From Leishmania martiniquensis (lineage: Eukaryota > Euglenozoa > Kinetoplastea > Trypanosomatida > Trypanosomatidae), in assembly GCF_017916325.1 (NCBI RefSeq), contig NC_090160.1, forward strand, positions 532,001-596,000: DNA of 64,000 nt, given 5' to 3'. A model generated the notes under the pieces. The model was given only the letters and a program-made list of their open reading frames with translations, ran no database searches and had not been told where the DNA came from. How positions within the stretch are numbered: the first letter of the stretch is position 1; every line of letters begins with the position of its first letter. The translations under genes were made by a program, and so were the position numbers. Shown in pieces: positions 30,469 through 42,112 of this stretch.

Positions 30469-32004
30469 TCAAACAAAGAAGACAGCAGCAGGGGTGTCTG
30501 CGGCACTGGAGAGGTCACTCACCTCCCTACGACCGTCGTCGCTCGCGCAGCCACTGCGATTGCTCTCCTTCTCAGAGGCCCCTTTGCCACGCAGTGAGCT
30601 CGGCACCTTCCTTTTTCGCCCGCCTGGGGTGGCCGTCCCCGTTTCATGTGTGGGTGACAGCCCGGATGCGGGTGCCGCCTTTGCATCACCGGCATCCTTC
30701 TCTCCTCCAGTGCCCACAGAAACCGCTGCAGGGCAGCTCGTGGTCTTGGATGGCAACGCTTGAGAAGCGGTGACGCCACTTGCTTCAGTGGCATCACCGC
30801 TGCACAGATCCTCCTCGTCCTCCAGCTTGAACTCCTCAATAGGTGCTTTGGCACTTGCCTGACTCTGCTCACTAAAGATGTCGTCGAAATTTAGATCGAG
30901 CAAGTCTGTCGTTGGCCCACTCGTGCCAGACTTGCCAGAGACAGATGAGGTGCTATGATGCGCGGAGTGGCCAGTACCGCTGCTGTCCGCGTACTCCGCT
31001 GAAGCTGAGCTCGACGCATCGGCCAAGAGGAACGTTTCATCCAAGGCAAGCGGGTCCTTTTCTCGCGCCTGTCGCGCTGTGTGCTCGCGCAGGAGCTGCT
31101 TCGCCTCCACATCGAAAAAGCGCGGCACGAGCTGCTCGCGCGGCGTCATTTCATCGTCGCCGTAGCGGAGTAGCGTGTGATGCAGAGCGTCCCACGTCAT
31201 ACGAGCATCATTGCCGGCCCGATGGGCTGGCAACGTGGTGGGTATGTGCAGCCACTGGACGAGATCCATTAACTTCCACGACGGTGGGTGCTTATCCACG
31301 GTGACGGGCCGTCGTCGGTGTGCATCCCGGATGAGGTGAATCGTATCTCCGAAGACAAAACTGGACGGGAGATCCATGTGGAACTTCTCGAGTGTCCACT
31401 TGATCAGCGATACATCCGCCAGCTTTCCACCGTGAGAGAGCAGCAGTATGCGCTTCTCGGAGCCCGGAAGTTCATCTGGCTGCGGCGTATGCACAAACTT
31501 GAGGAACTGCTGCCACGCCTCAACAAACGGGATGCCCTCCTTTTCCAGCATGGCGTCCGTAATGTGTGTCAGCTCCTCGACCCCCGACCCCTGCTTGCGC
31601 CCGCAGACAGGTTTAACAAGGCATGAAAACGTTTCATCGAGAAGAGGTGAGTACAGCCCCAGCTCCGTGATGTCCTCCGTCGGCCCGTCCGCTGTGAACA
31701 CAGGCGGCCCAGTAAACTCCATGTCAAACGTGAACACCCGGAACGGGACGGAAAGGTAGAGCTGATACACGATTCGTTTCGTCAGTTGAGTGCATAGCCG
31801 CCCGTCCATGGCGAGAAGCTTTGCCTCAGTGATGCCGAGACTCTCCAGCTGCCGCTCGCAGTGCTCCAGCAGGAAGCCGCGTTGGAGAGGAAGGGATGGT
31901 GTCATGCCTAATTGCATCTGTGTGAGAGCCTCGAGGGGATTGAGATGCCCCTTCAGCACAGTCGACGCTTTTCGTCGCAGCGTCGCATATGAGTGGCGTA
32001 GCAT
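30469..32004 (-). CDS. DEDDh-type 3'-5' exonuclease, probable mitochondrial
   Basis: 511 residues from MLRHSYATLRRKAST, whose first 18 residues are basic and acid-free like a mitochondrial presequence. The exonuclease core shows all five expected residues: Asp94 and Glu96 in FTFDMEFTG (ExoI), Asp197 in HGGKLADVSL (ExoII), and His261 with Asp266 in AHRAGNDARMT (ExoIII-epsilon). This is the RNase T / DnaQ / Pop2-CAF1-like superfamily; whether the substrate is RNA or DNA cannot be read from sequence. The C-terminal 200 residues are low-complexity, Ser/Ala/acidic. The frame extends upstream to 32301, but a transcript-strand pyrimidine run and CAG lie immediately before 32004, which makes that ATG the first in the mature message. 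Confidence 0.82.
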   Translation of the reverse strand: MLRHSYATLRRKASTVLKGHLNPLEALTQMQLGMTPSLPLQRGFLLEHCERQLESLGITEAKLLAMDGRLCTQLTKRIVYQLYLSVPFRVFTFDMEFTGPPVFTADGPTEDITELGLYSPLLDETFSCLVKPVCGRKQGSGVEELTHITDAMLEKEGIPFVEAWQQFLKFVHTPQPDELPGSEKRILLLSHGGKLADVSLIKWTLEKFHMDLPSSFVFGDTIHLIRDAHRRRPVTVDKHPPSWKLMDLVQWLHIPTTLPAHRAGNDARMTWDALHHTLLRYGDDEMTPREQLVPRFFDVEAKQLLREHTARQAREKDPLALDETFLLADASSSASAEYADSSGTGHSAHHSTSSVSGKSGTSGPTTDLLDLNFDDIFSEQSQASAKAPIEEFKLEDEEDLCSGDATEASGVTASQALPSKTTSCPAAVSVGTGGEKDAGDAKAAPASGLSPTHETGTATPGGRKRKVPSSLRGKGASEKESNRSGCASDDGRREVSDLSSAADTPAAVFFV

Positions 32005-34826
32005 GGACTCTGAGGAGCAGGAGGAGAGCCTAAAATCTGAATGCGAAGAGAGAGGTGACCGCCCCGTCCAGAGATCATAGCCACATGTATGTGCAGAGAG
32101 AGGAGGCAGCCGAGGGGACGAGAACGAGAGCACAGGAGCGCACTGATTATCCCTTCTTGATCTCTGTGAAGGACTGCTGTGCGCTTCACGAGTTGCGCCT
32201 TTTTCGCGGACTTGAAACTCAAAACAGCGCCGCAGGAGCGACGAGCGTGCGTGACGTAAAAGTGGCAGAGCAACAGATATTGTGCGCGTGACAGTGGGCA
32301 AGAATGCGAGAAACGGGAAAAGAAGGTCACGGGAAGAGAAGGGGGATCACGTTGCCTGTGCTGCACAGTCTTCTTCTCTTGCTCGCTACTCTTACAAGTC
32401 GCCCTCTTGGGTAGCTGTCCTGCAACGTCAGCCGAAGGCGTGGTGGTCAGGAAAAAAAAGGTGGCCGGCACGTGTGCGAGAGAGCAAGTTTGGTTGCGGT
32501 TCAGGCGACAGAGCTTTCACCACGGCCAGCTCTCACCATTCCACGCATAAGCGACGTGATCCTGTGCGCGCCACCTCCCGTATCCTCCTCCTCTTTCGTG
32601 AAGCCGCGCAGGTGGACGGAGGGAGGTGCACATGAGCGAGCGAGGGACACACACGGAGTGCATAGGCAGAGAGTAGCAAGAAAAAGGGGGCAGGCCAGGG
32701 GATCTACAGGAGGGAGAGGCAGAGGATCAGCAACACGAAGGGGAGAAGAAAACGGCGAAAGGCGCTCAGTTGTGCGTCGACAGAAATCGGTGGTGGCAGA
32801 GGCGGCTCGTGGCAATGCATCTTTCTCTGTTTGTTTGCGACGAGCAGTCTGGTCGAGTTCTTCGCCGTCTCCTATTCACAGATGCGCGGCCACAGCGATG
32901 GGTAAAATGGGTTCTTTGGACGGAGTTGTGAGAGGATCAGAGGGGAACGATAGCCCACAACAAAAGAAGGAGTCATGCCGTGGGAAGAGTAGCCACAGCT
33001 ATTGCGGCCCCTCACACACACACACATACACACATTATCCCCTCCTCTTCATGTCTACAACACGCGTGCCCGAGTCGACGAGAGAAGCGGCCATATGAGA
33101 GTTGTATATTTTACGCGCGCCTGTCGGAGCGTGCACGGGCGGACTGCTCGCTGTGCGTCAAGTCCTTTATATATATATATATATATATATTATTTATTTA
33201 TACATATTCTTTTCAGATCTGCTTTGGATATTAAGCGCAGAGGGGTATAGAGGTGGAGAAAAAGGTCGAAACAAAGGTCGAAGTGAATGAGAATGACACT
33301 CAACACAAATAATGCGTTCCATACGTTCGATAAGGTGAAGAAGGCAAATATCTCTATATAGAAAGAGGACGCAGAGACGAGTTGGCAGTTTCTTTTTTTT
33401 TTCGCTCGTGTATGTATGTGTGTGTGTGTGTGTCGGGGTGCGAATGCACAAGCCAGCAAACAGAAAAAAAGGGGTCGGCTACGATATAAGATTGACTTCC
33501 TCTCGTTGATTCCTCACCACCATCCCTGACGATATTTTCGTTGAGGGCAATGTGCTATGGTACCCTCGCCCCACCCCACCCCGTCCACTCTCTTTTTCTC
33601 ACGTCACCACCTAGAGCGCACACATATACACGCGCACAGGCACAGAAGCCTAAGAAAGCGAGCGCAAATCTGTGTGCGTCTGTATGTATGCCTATGCGCG
33701 GGTGTCAGGCAGAAAAAGAGGGGCCGCGAGGCGAAAAATCCGTATGGACGTCTCGAAGAGCGTTGTAAAAAACTATATACGGAAGACAGACACCTTAAAA
33801 AAAAAACGAAACGGTGAAAAAAGAAGTACCCAAAAAAGGGGAAGTGGGAACAACACACCAACGCACACACGCACATGTAACAGCTTCCTTACCGCCACTT
33901 CACGGCCTAAAGAGGCCCTCTCTCTCAATGAACGTCTCTGCTTTTTTGTGTTTTACTGACGACCGGAGAGCGTCTGTGAGTGTCGATGGGGGAAGGACGT
34001 TATCTTTCGCACGTGGACGCGCATGTGGAGTCTTTCTCTTTCGCGTTCACAGTACGCTCGGTGAGGTAGCTGAAAGCAAAGAACCAAACAGGCAGACAGA
34101 CAGACAGAGGAGGAGGGGGCGGGAAGGGAGGCCGAAAGGCAAATCGAGCAAGAAAAAGTCACGAATGGTGCGAAATGAGCAACAGTAAAAGGGGTGGCGC
34201 GCAAGACGACGCGTTGAAGAGGGCACAGAGGTAAATAGGGCGCCACCCCGGCAAGCAAAAAAAAAAAACGCAAAAGAAAAGGTGTCCGCAGCCGCATACG
34301 CTCGCTCGCTTCTCTGTGCCCTCCCCCGTTGGTCTTCGTTTTTTTTTCGCCCCTCTTCCTCTTCCTCTTTTATTGGTTGTGCTGCTGAAATCGACGGTTC
34401 CACCTTCACACACACATATAGAGAAGGGAAATTGAAGAAAAAAGTAGCGACAAGGGGCCTCATCTGTTGTTGTTGCTCTCCTTTACCCCATCGCCGCCTC
34501 TTCTTTTTTTTTTCCACTGACGTGGTGATGCATTTTCGTTTCTTGGATGTCCGTCATCGATGTAGAGGAACGTCCATATCGCAAAACAGCCATGCCCCCC
34601 CCACACGCAATCCTCGACCGATCGCGAAGGCAAAGGGAAAAAAAACAGAACGAGTACAGAAGAAAGGGGATGCACCGAACGTCAGCGTAGACACCCATTT
34701 CAAAAGCTCCTAGAACAGAGATTTAAAGGGAGCAGAGAGAGGCGAACGTCAGATGGACAACAATGGAAGCGATTCACACCGGGAAACGGAAAAGGAATTC
34801 GTCATTAATTAGTCCGCTCGCCCAGC
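32005..34826. other. Gene-free stretch upstream of the exonuclease
   Basis: No supported gene on either strand. It holds the exonuclease splice tract (about 32010-32030), a (TA)n microsatellite at 33168-33191, a (GT)n run near 33413-33433, and A- and T-runs near 33798-33836 and 34258-34510. Open frames here are short and repetitive. Confidence 0.55.
33168..33191. repeat. (TA)n microsatellite
   Basis: Uninterrupted TA dinucleotides, the longest simple repeat noticed in the window, within the gene-free stretch between the exonuclease and the 37210-38004 gene. Confidence 0.9.
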
Positions 34827-35332
34827 CACACGACGCACGAGTTCAACCCCAACCCGCCCACCCTTGGCACTGTCACTGTGCGCCACGCGGCCTCGCCGTG
34901 CAGGTCAGCCGTCCGCACACGCGTTGCCGCGCCGCCACCAACGCAGCCATCTCCGCACCGCCTCCGCCCCAGACGCCGCCCACCCCACACACACCGCGGG
35001 CCGCACCCCACCCGCGCCCATCATCCGGGCCCCCACGCCGCACATCCCCGGGGGCGGCCCAGGCGCCGCACACCAGGAGGCAGCGAGGGCCGGGAGGACT
35101 GCGCTCGAGCCACGCGGGCACTCTGCACGCCCAGCGGGTGGAGCACACGCGTCCACAGCCCACGATCGCGCAGGCCGCACCGCCATGCAGGACCTCACCA
35201 CCGGCTCCCGTCGCGAGGCACCGCTCTGGCCTTCTCCCCTTCGCCGTGGGTGCGGAGCCCTTGCCAGCGCCGGAGGCGGCCCGGCATCGGCAGGGATGGT
35301 GGGGCTGCGCGGCGCACCCACAGCGCCGGCAC
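34827..35332 (+). repeat. Dispersed GC-rich repeat, copy 2 (long subtype)
   Basis: Full copy of about 506 bp, from CACACGACGCACGAGTTCAA to CACAGCGCCGGCAC. It contains the 56-bp block between two CAGCGCCGG repeats and has GGGTGCGG. By eye it matches copies 3 and 4 base for base over nearly the whole length and differs from copy 1 only in the block and one base. It lies in the middle of a 5.2-kb gene-free stretch. No target-site duplication or A-tail is evident at its edges. Confidence 0.88.
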
Positions 35333-37209
35333 GGGTGAGCAAAGCAAAGAGAGAACAAGAAAATAGAAGGGAGCGAAAGAAGTGGCAGCACGATCAAGCC
35401 AAGATAGTGAAGAGATAGGATAGCCAACACAGGCCCAAGAACGGGAAAGAAGTAAAGGGAGGCAGTGACACAGGGTGACACCGCGAAGCATCGAGAGAAA
35501 TGAAAGCAATACGATCGGTTACACACACACACACACAGACACACGGACGGACACACCTGAGTTCACGTCCTTCTTCGCCCGTAAGATGTCATGTTTTTCC
35601 TCCTTATCGCCCCTTTGCAGATGTCCTCAACGTCCCTCGTTGCTGTTCCTGCCATCCATCCGGAAAGGAAAGCGAAAAAAGTGGTGCACGGAGCGACTGC
35701 GGAAAGGCGCGTGATGTGAAGAGGCGCATAGCCAAGAGATGCCCAGGGGAACGGAGCGAAGGAGACGGATAGTGGATCGTTCCGTCTCGGCAGGGGGGGT
35801 GCCTGCATGGGCGTGAATGTGTACTTCGGCTGATGCGACCTTGAAAGAGCGTAGAAATGAAGCGCAGCAACGTTCGAAGCAGCAAAGACAAACGAAAAAG
35901 CGATTCGAGATAGCCCAAAAAGAAATCGAATGAGAATTCGAAAGGCGTCGAAAAAGAAAAAGAAGAACGTTTTCGAATTTTCTGCCTGACATCCGCGCTC
36001 GACATCACCGTCACACACTCCGCGTCCATCCGTAGACAGAGAGGCAGAGAACGAAGGAAAGAGGTGGGGGCAACACCGCCTTGCCGATCTGAAGACCAAC
36101 TACAAGATGCCCCCGATAGATGCCTCTTGCATACACTACCGACTGCATGGGAGCCCTCCCTATATGTGAAGTGCAGGTATTGGCGACAGCGCAACCCGCG
36201 TGCTCGTCCATGATCGTGGTGTTAATGTTCTGTGAAATGTTCACCCTAAGCAGGCCCGTTTCTAGGCCATCTGGAGGTCACGGGGCGGGAGAGAGACACC
36301 GACACGCACAAAAACAAAAGCTGTGTGCAAGAGAGAATCAGACCACAGTGGCGAGGAAGGCGAAGGAAAGGGGAAAGGGGCAAACAGAAAAAAAAAGCGA
36401 AAAGAATGGCATAGAGAAGAGGGGGTAAGAAAGAGAAGATTAACCGTCAAAATAGACGGAGCGAAAAAAGGGGGTGGGGACAACTAGGAGGCGAGTGCGA
36501 CACACGCGCACGAGAAAGGGGAAAATGAAACCAAAATGGAAGAAATCGATGAGGCGCGGGGCGAAAGAAGGATCGCTGCCCTCTTGTCATTGTTCAGTTC
36601 GTAGTCATAACCGCATGCGAAGGCTAATAGTGTAAAGCAGATATGATGGTGGTGGTGGTGGGCGTGGTGGTGAAAAAAAAAGATGGACAGCGAGGAAGAA
36701 AAAGGAATCCAACACCCAGAGGAAGAATACAGAGAAAACGAGAAGCGCGCACACAGGAAAAGGGGGAAAAGAGTGGAAGGGTGCGGCCAAGCAGTATCGA
36801 AGAAGGTGGAAGATGAGGAAGGGGAGGTTGGAAAGAAGGAAAAAAAGAGAGGCGAAAAAAGGGGAGTAAAAGAATGAGGGGGTGGGGTGAAAGAGGGGAT
36901 GCATGTGTAAGGGGGGTGAACAGAGGAAGGAGCAAGGGAGAGTCACACGTATATACGTATCGGCAGGGGAGGGAGACCGAGAGAGAGGGAAGCGAAGGAG
37001 ATCAACAAAAGAAAAAAGACTAAGGTTAGAAACACGCTCCGTACTCGGCACCCATCCTCTCTGCCGACCCTGCTCTCAACAGGGACTGAGGAGTAAGAGA
37101 GAGCGGGGGAGGACATGGTGCCGTCTTCTGCACACGTTTAGATTGCTTCTGCTGGCCCAGTAAACGTTCTATTTGTTGCCGCTGCGCTTTTCGGAACTCG
37201 TGAGTGCAG
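35333..37209. other. Gene-free stretch downstream of the 37210-38004 gene
   Basis: Purine-rich plus strand, with a CA run at 35520-35545, A-rich segments near 35880-35970 and a GGT/GGTG run at 36654-36672. No gene supported; minus-strand open frames here are strings of Phe, Leu, Pro and Ser from pyrimidine tracts. Confidence 0.5.
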
Positions 37210-38004
37210 TTACCCGCATGGCTGCTGCTGAGCGATGCATGCTCGTCGAAGCACCCACTGCTGCCATTCCTTCTCGGCAGCGGCCTCGATCGCTGAGGAC
37301 CACGTTGCGGTAGAAGAAGTGTATGATGGCATCAGCTTCGATGTGCGGCGCACTGCTTCTTCGCGCGTAAGTGTTTCTCCAGTCAGAAGGTTCAAGTACA
37401 GAACAGCTGGCGGTCGAGTTGCTAAGCTAGGGGTAGCGCACGCGGCCCTGTCTTCTTCGGTGCACACGCCATCAGATGGCCACCCCAGCACCTCTACAAT
37501 ATCCAAGCCCCCAAAAACGTACGGGCGGGATGGAGTGAGAAGGCCCAAACGCACATGCAGGTAGAGATTGCCGTTTCCGCTGCTTGCATCATCACCAAGC
37601 ACGCTGCTGTCCCTTGCGGCTATCGGGCTGTCATCGGCCACGTGCATTCGCTTTCGCTTGCAGTAATGCGCTCGCGCCATGGACAATGGGGCAAGCCGAG
37701 GTAGTCGTGTAGAGAAAGAGCCGAGCCCTGTACGGTTCCACGCCAGCGACCGCCTCCGGAGCGTCAGAGGCTCAGGCAGAAGCTGGCTTAAGGCGTACCG
37801 CGGCGCAAAGGTGGAGGTGGAGGATAGTGCATGACCTTGCGGCACGGTTTCCCACGCACTGATCAGCGGGCCGAGCAACGCAGCCATGCGCTGCGGCTGC
37901 ACAACAACCCAGTCACCAACCTGGAGGTCGCAATCGGCATCAAAGTTGGGCAGGTAATCGTACATATCCACCAGCGAAAGGAACGGCGAGACTGCCGCCA
38001 TCAT
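37210..38004 (-). CDS. Unknown protein, 264 aa
   Basis: An uninterrupted frame starting MMAAVSPFLSLVDMYDYLPN. The amino-acid mix is balanced, unlike the pyrimidine-driven frames around it, with acidic, aromatic and Trp residues spread throughout (e.g. DCDLQVGDWVVVQPQR near residue 25-40, GNLYLHVRLGLLTPSRPYVF near 145-165, WSSAIEAAAEKEWQQWVLRR near the end). The GDWVVV stretch could be part of a small beta-barrel, but I recognise no family. No signal peptide or membrane span is clear. It is isolated, with 5.2 kb of spacer on its 3' side and 2.6 kb on its 5' side. Confidence 0.6.
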   Translation of the reverse strand: MMAAVSPFLSLVDMYDYLPNFDADCDLQVGDWVVVQPQRMAALLGPLISAWETVPQGHALSSTSTFAPRYALSQLLPEPLTLRRRSLAWNRTGLGSFSTRLPRLAPLSMARAHYCKRKRMHVADDSPIAARDSSVLGDDASSGNGNLYLHVRLGLLTPSRPYVFGGLDIVEVLGWPSDGVCTEEDRAACATPSLATRPPAVLYLNLLTGETLTREEAVRRTSKLMPSYTSSTATWSSAIEAAAEKEWQQWVLRRACIAQQQPCG

Positions 38005-40586
38005 GCAGAGAAGCAGAAACCTCCAGGGAAGCCTGAAGGGAAAAAATATTTAGGGAGTGTCACAAAGGTATCTCTGGTAGGCGTTGAATGGTATGTGGGG
38101 ACGTGAAAGTGTGGTTACTGACCCCGATAGCAACGATATGACTCGTATGTGGCGCGCTGAGCAATTGCAACTCGCCAAGACTATTGCCTCATGCACCAGC
38201 ATGCACGGACAGACACAGCGAGAGAGAGAGAGAAAAGGCTCACACTTCCAGCCTCTTCTTTTTGTCCTTACTTTCTCGGCAGGCACAGCAGGGTGTGGGG
38301 TGGAGCAGAGAAAGGATGGGATTTGCGTCTGCGAATTGCTGGTGAAGCTATGGCGTACTGCTTCCCTCACTGTAGAGTGCGCCGCAAGGCAAAGATAGAA
38401 AAATGGGTGAAGATGAAAAAATGGAGCGCAAAAAAAATTGTCGCAAACGGCGAAGACAATAGAGGAGGAGAAGAGAAATCGTAAGTGCAGCGAATAGTCA
38501 TCAAGAGACGCGGGATGTCGAGTGAAAGAGTGCGTTCACAGGTTGAAGGCTGTGCGAAGGAGAGAGAGAGCGAGGCAGAAAGAGATGGAAGCGGAATGGC
38601 AGAGAAGTCCCGCACGCGCACAGAGGAATGAGTAAAAGAAGCGCCCCAAAAAGCGAACCGTAAACAAAGGAGCTATGGTACACAAGAAACGAGCAAAATA
38701 ATATCGAGCCGAAAGAGAAGCGAACAAAAAAAAGTGAGACCCAAATCACTGCAGAAAAGGGGGAAAATGAAGCCAACAACGGGAGACGAGAGAAAGAGCT
38801 GCGTAAGGGGGGAGGGGGGAAGCGAATCACTGAGATGAACAAGCACACCCGCTCACTCCCCTGTGCCCGGCGGGGTCTGGTTGAGTGAGCGGGGAAAGGA
38901 AGGGGTGGTTCGCTGTTTCTGCTCCACCAAGCCACCTCGTTATCTGCCGATGCGCCTGAAGTGGAAGAGAGAGGGAGCAACTCGGACTGGCCTAGCACCG
39001 TACGATCGATGAGCGGGAGCCTAACAAAAAAAGAAAGGAGGGGCTCTGTGTTGCCAGTTCGTGTCTAACGAATACGAGTGTTGCTTCCCAAGCCTACGCA
39101 GAACGTGCACGAGGAGGACCCTGCGAAAGAATTTCTGGTTTAGGGAAAAAGGAGAGACTCGCGCTGAGAGCAAAAGAGGGAGCACTGCTGTACGTCTATG
39201 AGAAAGCAGTTCTTGTACGCTCTGGATGGAAATTATGCACGAAATGCAGAAGCACAAGTACGCCGAAAGACGTGAAAGGGAAAGATGCGCGTGACGATTG
39301 GGGGAGTCGAGAGAGGGAAGAAGTGAGTGATGCTCTGAATAATAATTTTTTTAAATGGCGCGGTTTGGAAACGAAAAACTTGACGGTTGCTCTCTGTATT
39401 CACCTTCGTGTGCACACTGAGCTTCTTTCTCTTCGTTTGATGCTACGACCCAGGTACGACAGTCGTGTGTGTGTGTGTGGTGTCGCGGTCGACGAGTCGA
39501 GAGGGGGGAGAAAATCAAGCAAAGGAGCAAAGAAAGACATGTGGAGGCAGAGGTTAGTGAGCGGCTCGTCAGCTCGCATGCACAAACAGCAGCTGCTGCT
39601 CTCGAGTGTTGGCATTTCATTGTACCAGTGTCCATGTTTCCCTCAGCACAGGTACGCCCAAAGTACACACAGTCGTACGTTTCGAGCGAGGCAACAGCTT
39701 CTTTGAAGCTCGAGCAATCAGAGAACGATGCAAAACGCAGTGGCTCATCATGGCACCGTTAGTCTGTACACCTCTCCGTTGTATAGCCCTTTACTTGGCG
39801 CATGCTGCCCATATTGAGGTGTTCTCTTTGCGCGATGTTCAGCTTCCATACTTGTTAGTTCTTTTCGCGAAAAAAGAAAAAGGCGCGGCAATCGAACAGA
39901 GGGTTAAACGCGTCGGGCAGCATGTGCGAAGAGATGCGAGATGTCCACAGCAACAACGCGAGTTCAATGCAAAATACGGGGGGTAGTAGGGTGAGATGAG
40001 AAGGAAGAGAGACACTCAACAAATGGGGAAGAGGGACAGACGAAATGGAAGCGGTGGCAAGCACACACCCTCCTCCCCATGCGCGCCCGAGAGCAAATCC
40101 GAACGGCGAAGTTGAGGATTGCACAAAGGTGTGAGTGGGTGCCCTGAGCTGAGTGCAGGGTTAGATGGCGCCGACACTGAAAAGGTCGGCATGAGTGTCG
40201 CCTTTCGCTCTCTCGCTCTGCTACCTGATTGGCATAGCGAGTGCGCATGGAACTGATAAGAGCAGACGATACCTCTTATCGCCATCGCACCTCGCAGTGC
40301 TCCTCGTATTCTCTTTCCCCGGTTTTCACCCCCCGCGCAATGGTAGCAGCTGCGATGCTCAGCTGCCTATCGTTAGGGAGAGGGAGAACTGGGGTTGGGC
40401 TCTCCTCCGTCCTGCTGCACACACACGCAGCAACGGTCGATTCTATGCCTCCGGCACCACAGAAGACGCCAAGTGAGATTTGTAGGCCCCGATCCGTGGG
40501 TCATGTGAAGACAGTCCTGCGTAAAGAAGGGCAGCAAGAAGAAAGAGAAAGCTAGCGCCCACGGATGCAGCTAAGAGCACGTTCTT
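38005..40586. other. Gene-free spacer
   Basis: 2.6 kb in which I see no gene. The plus strand is A/G-rich near 38400-38830, so transcripts would be U/C-rich. Short GT run near 39463-39480. Probably holds the splice region of the 37210-38004 gene and the 3' UTR of the small membrane protein. Confidence 0.5.
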
Positions 40587-40847
40587 CTAGGAGAAAGCGT
40601 AGCGAACGATGTAAATAGGCCCGCCAATGAAAAGCGCTACCAAGAGGGTAGCAGCAATAAAAACCGCTACCCTCTCCCCAGCATCCAGGTCCATAATTCC
40701 GAAATCTACGCCCAGACGCTTTATGGCGCGGAAAATTGGGTTGTACTGCTTCACGGTCGCTGGTGGCACCTCGGTATAGTGCTTTGAGTCGTCCGGTGGA
40801 GGGTACGGCCTCCTGGTACGGTGAACCGTAGTGGCTGTGGCATACAT
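40587..40847 (-). CDS. Small single-span membrane protein, 86 aa
   Basis: Starts at MYATATTVHRTRRPYPPPDD; an upstream in-frame TTG at 40889 is not a likely start. The N-terminal 45 residues are polar and Pro-rich. One hydrophobic segment (about residues 56-79, VAVFIAATLLVALFIGGPIY) lies close to the C-terminus and is followed by IVRYAFS. This is the layout of a tail-anchored or single-span protein. No family recognised; the YNPIFRAIKRLGVDFGIMDL stretch just before the span looks conserved in character. It may belong to a mitochondrial or ER membrane complex, which is a guess. Confidence 0.55.
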   Translation of the reverse strand: MYATATTVHRTRRPYPPPDDSKHYTEVPPATVKQYNPIFRAIKRLGVDFGIMDLDAGERVAVFIAATLLVALFIGGPIYIVRYAFS

Positions 40848-41562
40848 TTCTCGCCTCCTAGCGCCTGTGTCGCCGGCTCCCGCTTTCAAGCGAATGTAGA
40901 GCTGCGGAGGGCGAGGGAAACAAATCTCTCGAAGCGACTCTTCGGGAAAAAAATCTCAAGACGTTGGAGAGGACTGCGTAAACGAGAGGAAATGACCTCT
41001 GCGCCCTTTTTCTCAGTATCGCAGTACCCCAAACGATGACCAAGTGTGTAGTGTGCGTGTCGGCACGCGCGTGGAAGAGCAGGGGTATACAATGATCTCC
41101 AGTGGATGGCAGCAGCGGCGCGAGGCATTCAATAAAGCGCACACACATTATGATGCGTTTCGACCAACAGGCCCCTGCGCGCCGTGGACCTGCCCCAGCG
41201 CCATCAATGGCTGAGCAACCATTGCAGAATCCACCCGCAGAGGGTGGGGGGAGGGCACCGTGACTAATGCGAAATGCACTCAACATTTTTTTCTCAGTGG
41301 GCACCCCAGTCGCTCCTGATGCGCCTCCCTCAACCGTCAGCGATGGTCATCAAACTCTCGAGCAGCCCCTATGACCGACTGACGCTCTCCAGGGCAGTAA
41401 TAGGGGCGGGGAAATAACGAAGAATAGCCGCTAACACAGCGCAAAGTCACGCTCTCAGCAAACTGGCACCCGCATCCTCTGCCCTTCATTTTCTTAGCTG
41501 AGTTTCCCTCCCTTCCGTTCCTGTGCGCGTCAACACTTTTTTTGGCGCGTCCATCCACCCAT
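40848..41562. other. Intergenic spacer
   Basis: No supported gene. Mixed sequence between the small membrane protein and repeat copy 3. Confidence 0.45.
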
Positions 41563-42078
41563 ACAACGCACGAGTTCAACCCCAACCCGCCCACCCTTGG
41601 CACTGTCACTGTGCGCCACGCGGCCTCGCCGTGCAGGTCAGCCGTCCGCACACGCGTTGCCGCGCCGCCACCAACGCAGCCATCTCCGCACCGCCTCCGC
41701 CCCAGACGCCGCCCACCCCACACACACCGCGGGCCGCACCCCACCCGCGCCCATCATCCGGGCCCCCACGCCGCACATCCCCGGGGGCGGCCCAGGCGCC
41801 GCACACCAGGAGGCAGCGAGGGCCGGGAGGACTGCGCTCGAGCCACGCGGGCACTCTGCACGCCCAGCGGGTGGAGCACACGCGTCCACAGCCCACGATC
41901 GCGCAGGCCGCACCGCCATGCAGGACCTCACCACCGGCTCCCGTCGCGAGGCACCGCTCTGGCCTTCTCCCCTTCGCCGTGGGTGCGGAGCCCTTGCCAG
42001 CGCCGGAGGCGGCCCGGCATCGGCAGGGATGGTGGGGCTGCGCGGCGCACCCACAGCGCCGGCACAGGCACAGGCGCC
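41563..42078 (+). repeat. Dispersed GC-rich repeat, copy 3 (long subtype)
   Basis: Same sequence as copy 2 with GGGTGCGG and the 56-bp block, extending a little further right to CACAGGCACAGGCGCC, a tail shared with copy 1. The left edge reads ACAACGCACGAG, one mismatch from the others. It ends 35 bp from the stop codon of the methyltransferase-like gene, so it should lie in that gene's 3' UTR. Confidence 0.87.
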
Positions 42079-42112
42079 TCATTCCCCGAGGTGTCCTCCA
42101 CCATCAGGGCTT

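Noticed and set aside
34863..35556. Overlapping frames of 140-230 codons on both strands within repeat copies (also at 18.5, 41.6, 48.0 and 50.4 kb)
   Set aside because: All six frames are open because the repeat is very GC-rich; the proteins are Arg/Pro/His or Gly/Arg strings that are the same in each copy.
36605..37051. 148-codon minus-strand frame
   Set aside because: Strings of Phe, Leu, Pro and Ser from pyrimidine tracts; resembles a membrane protein only by composition.
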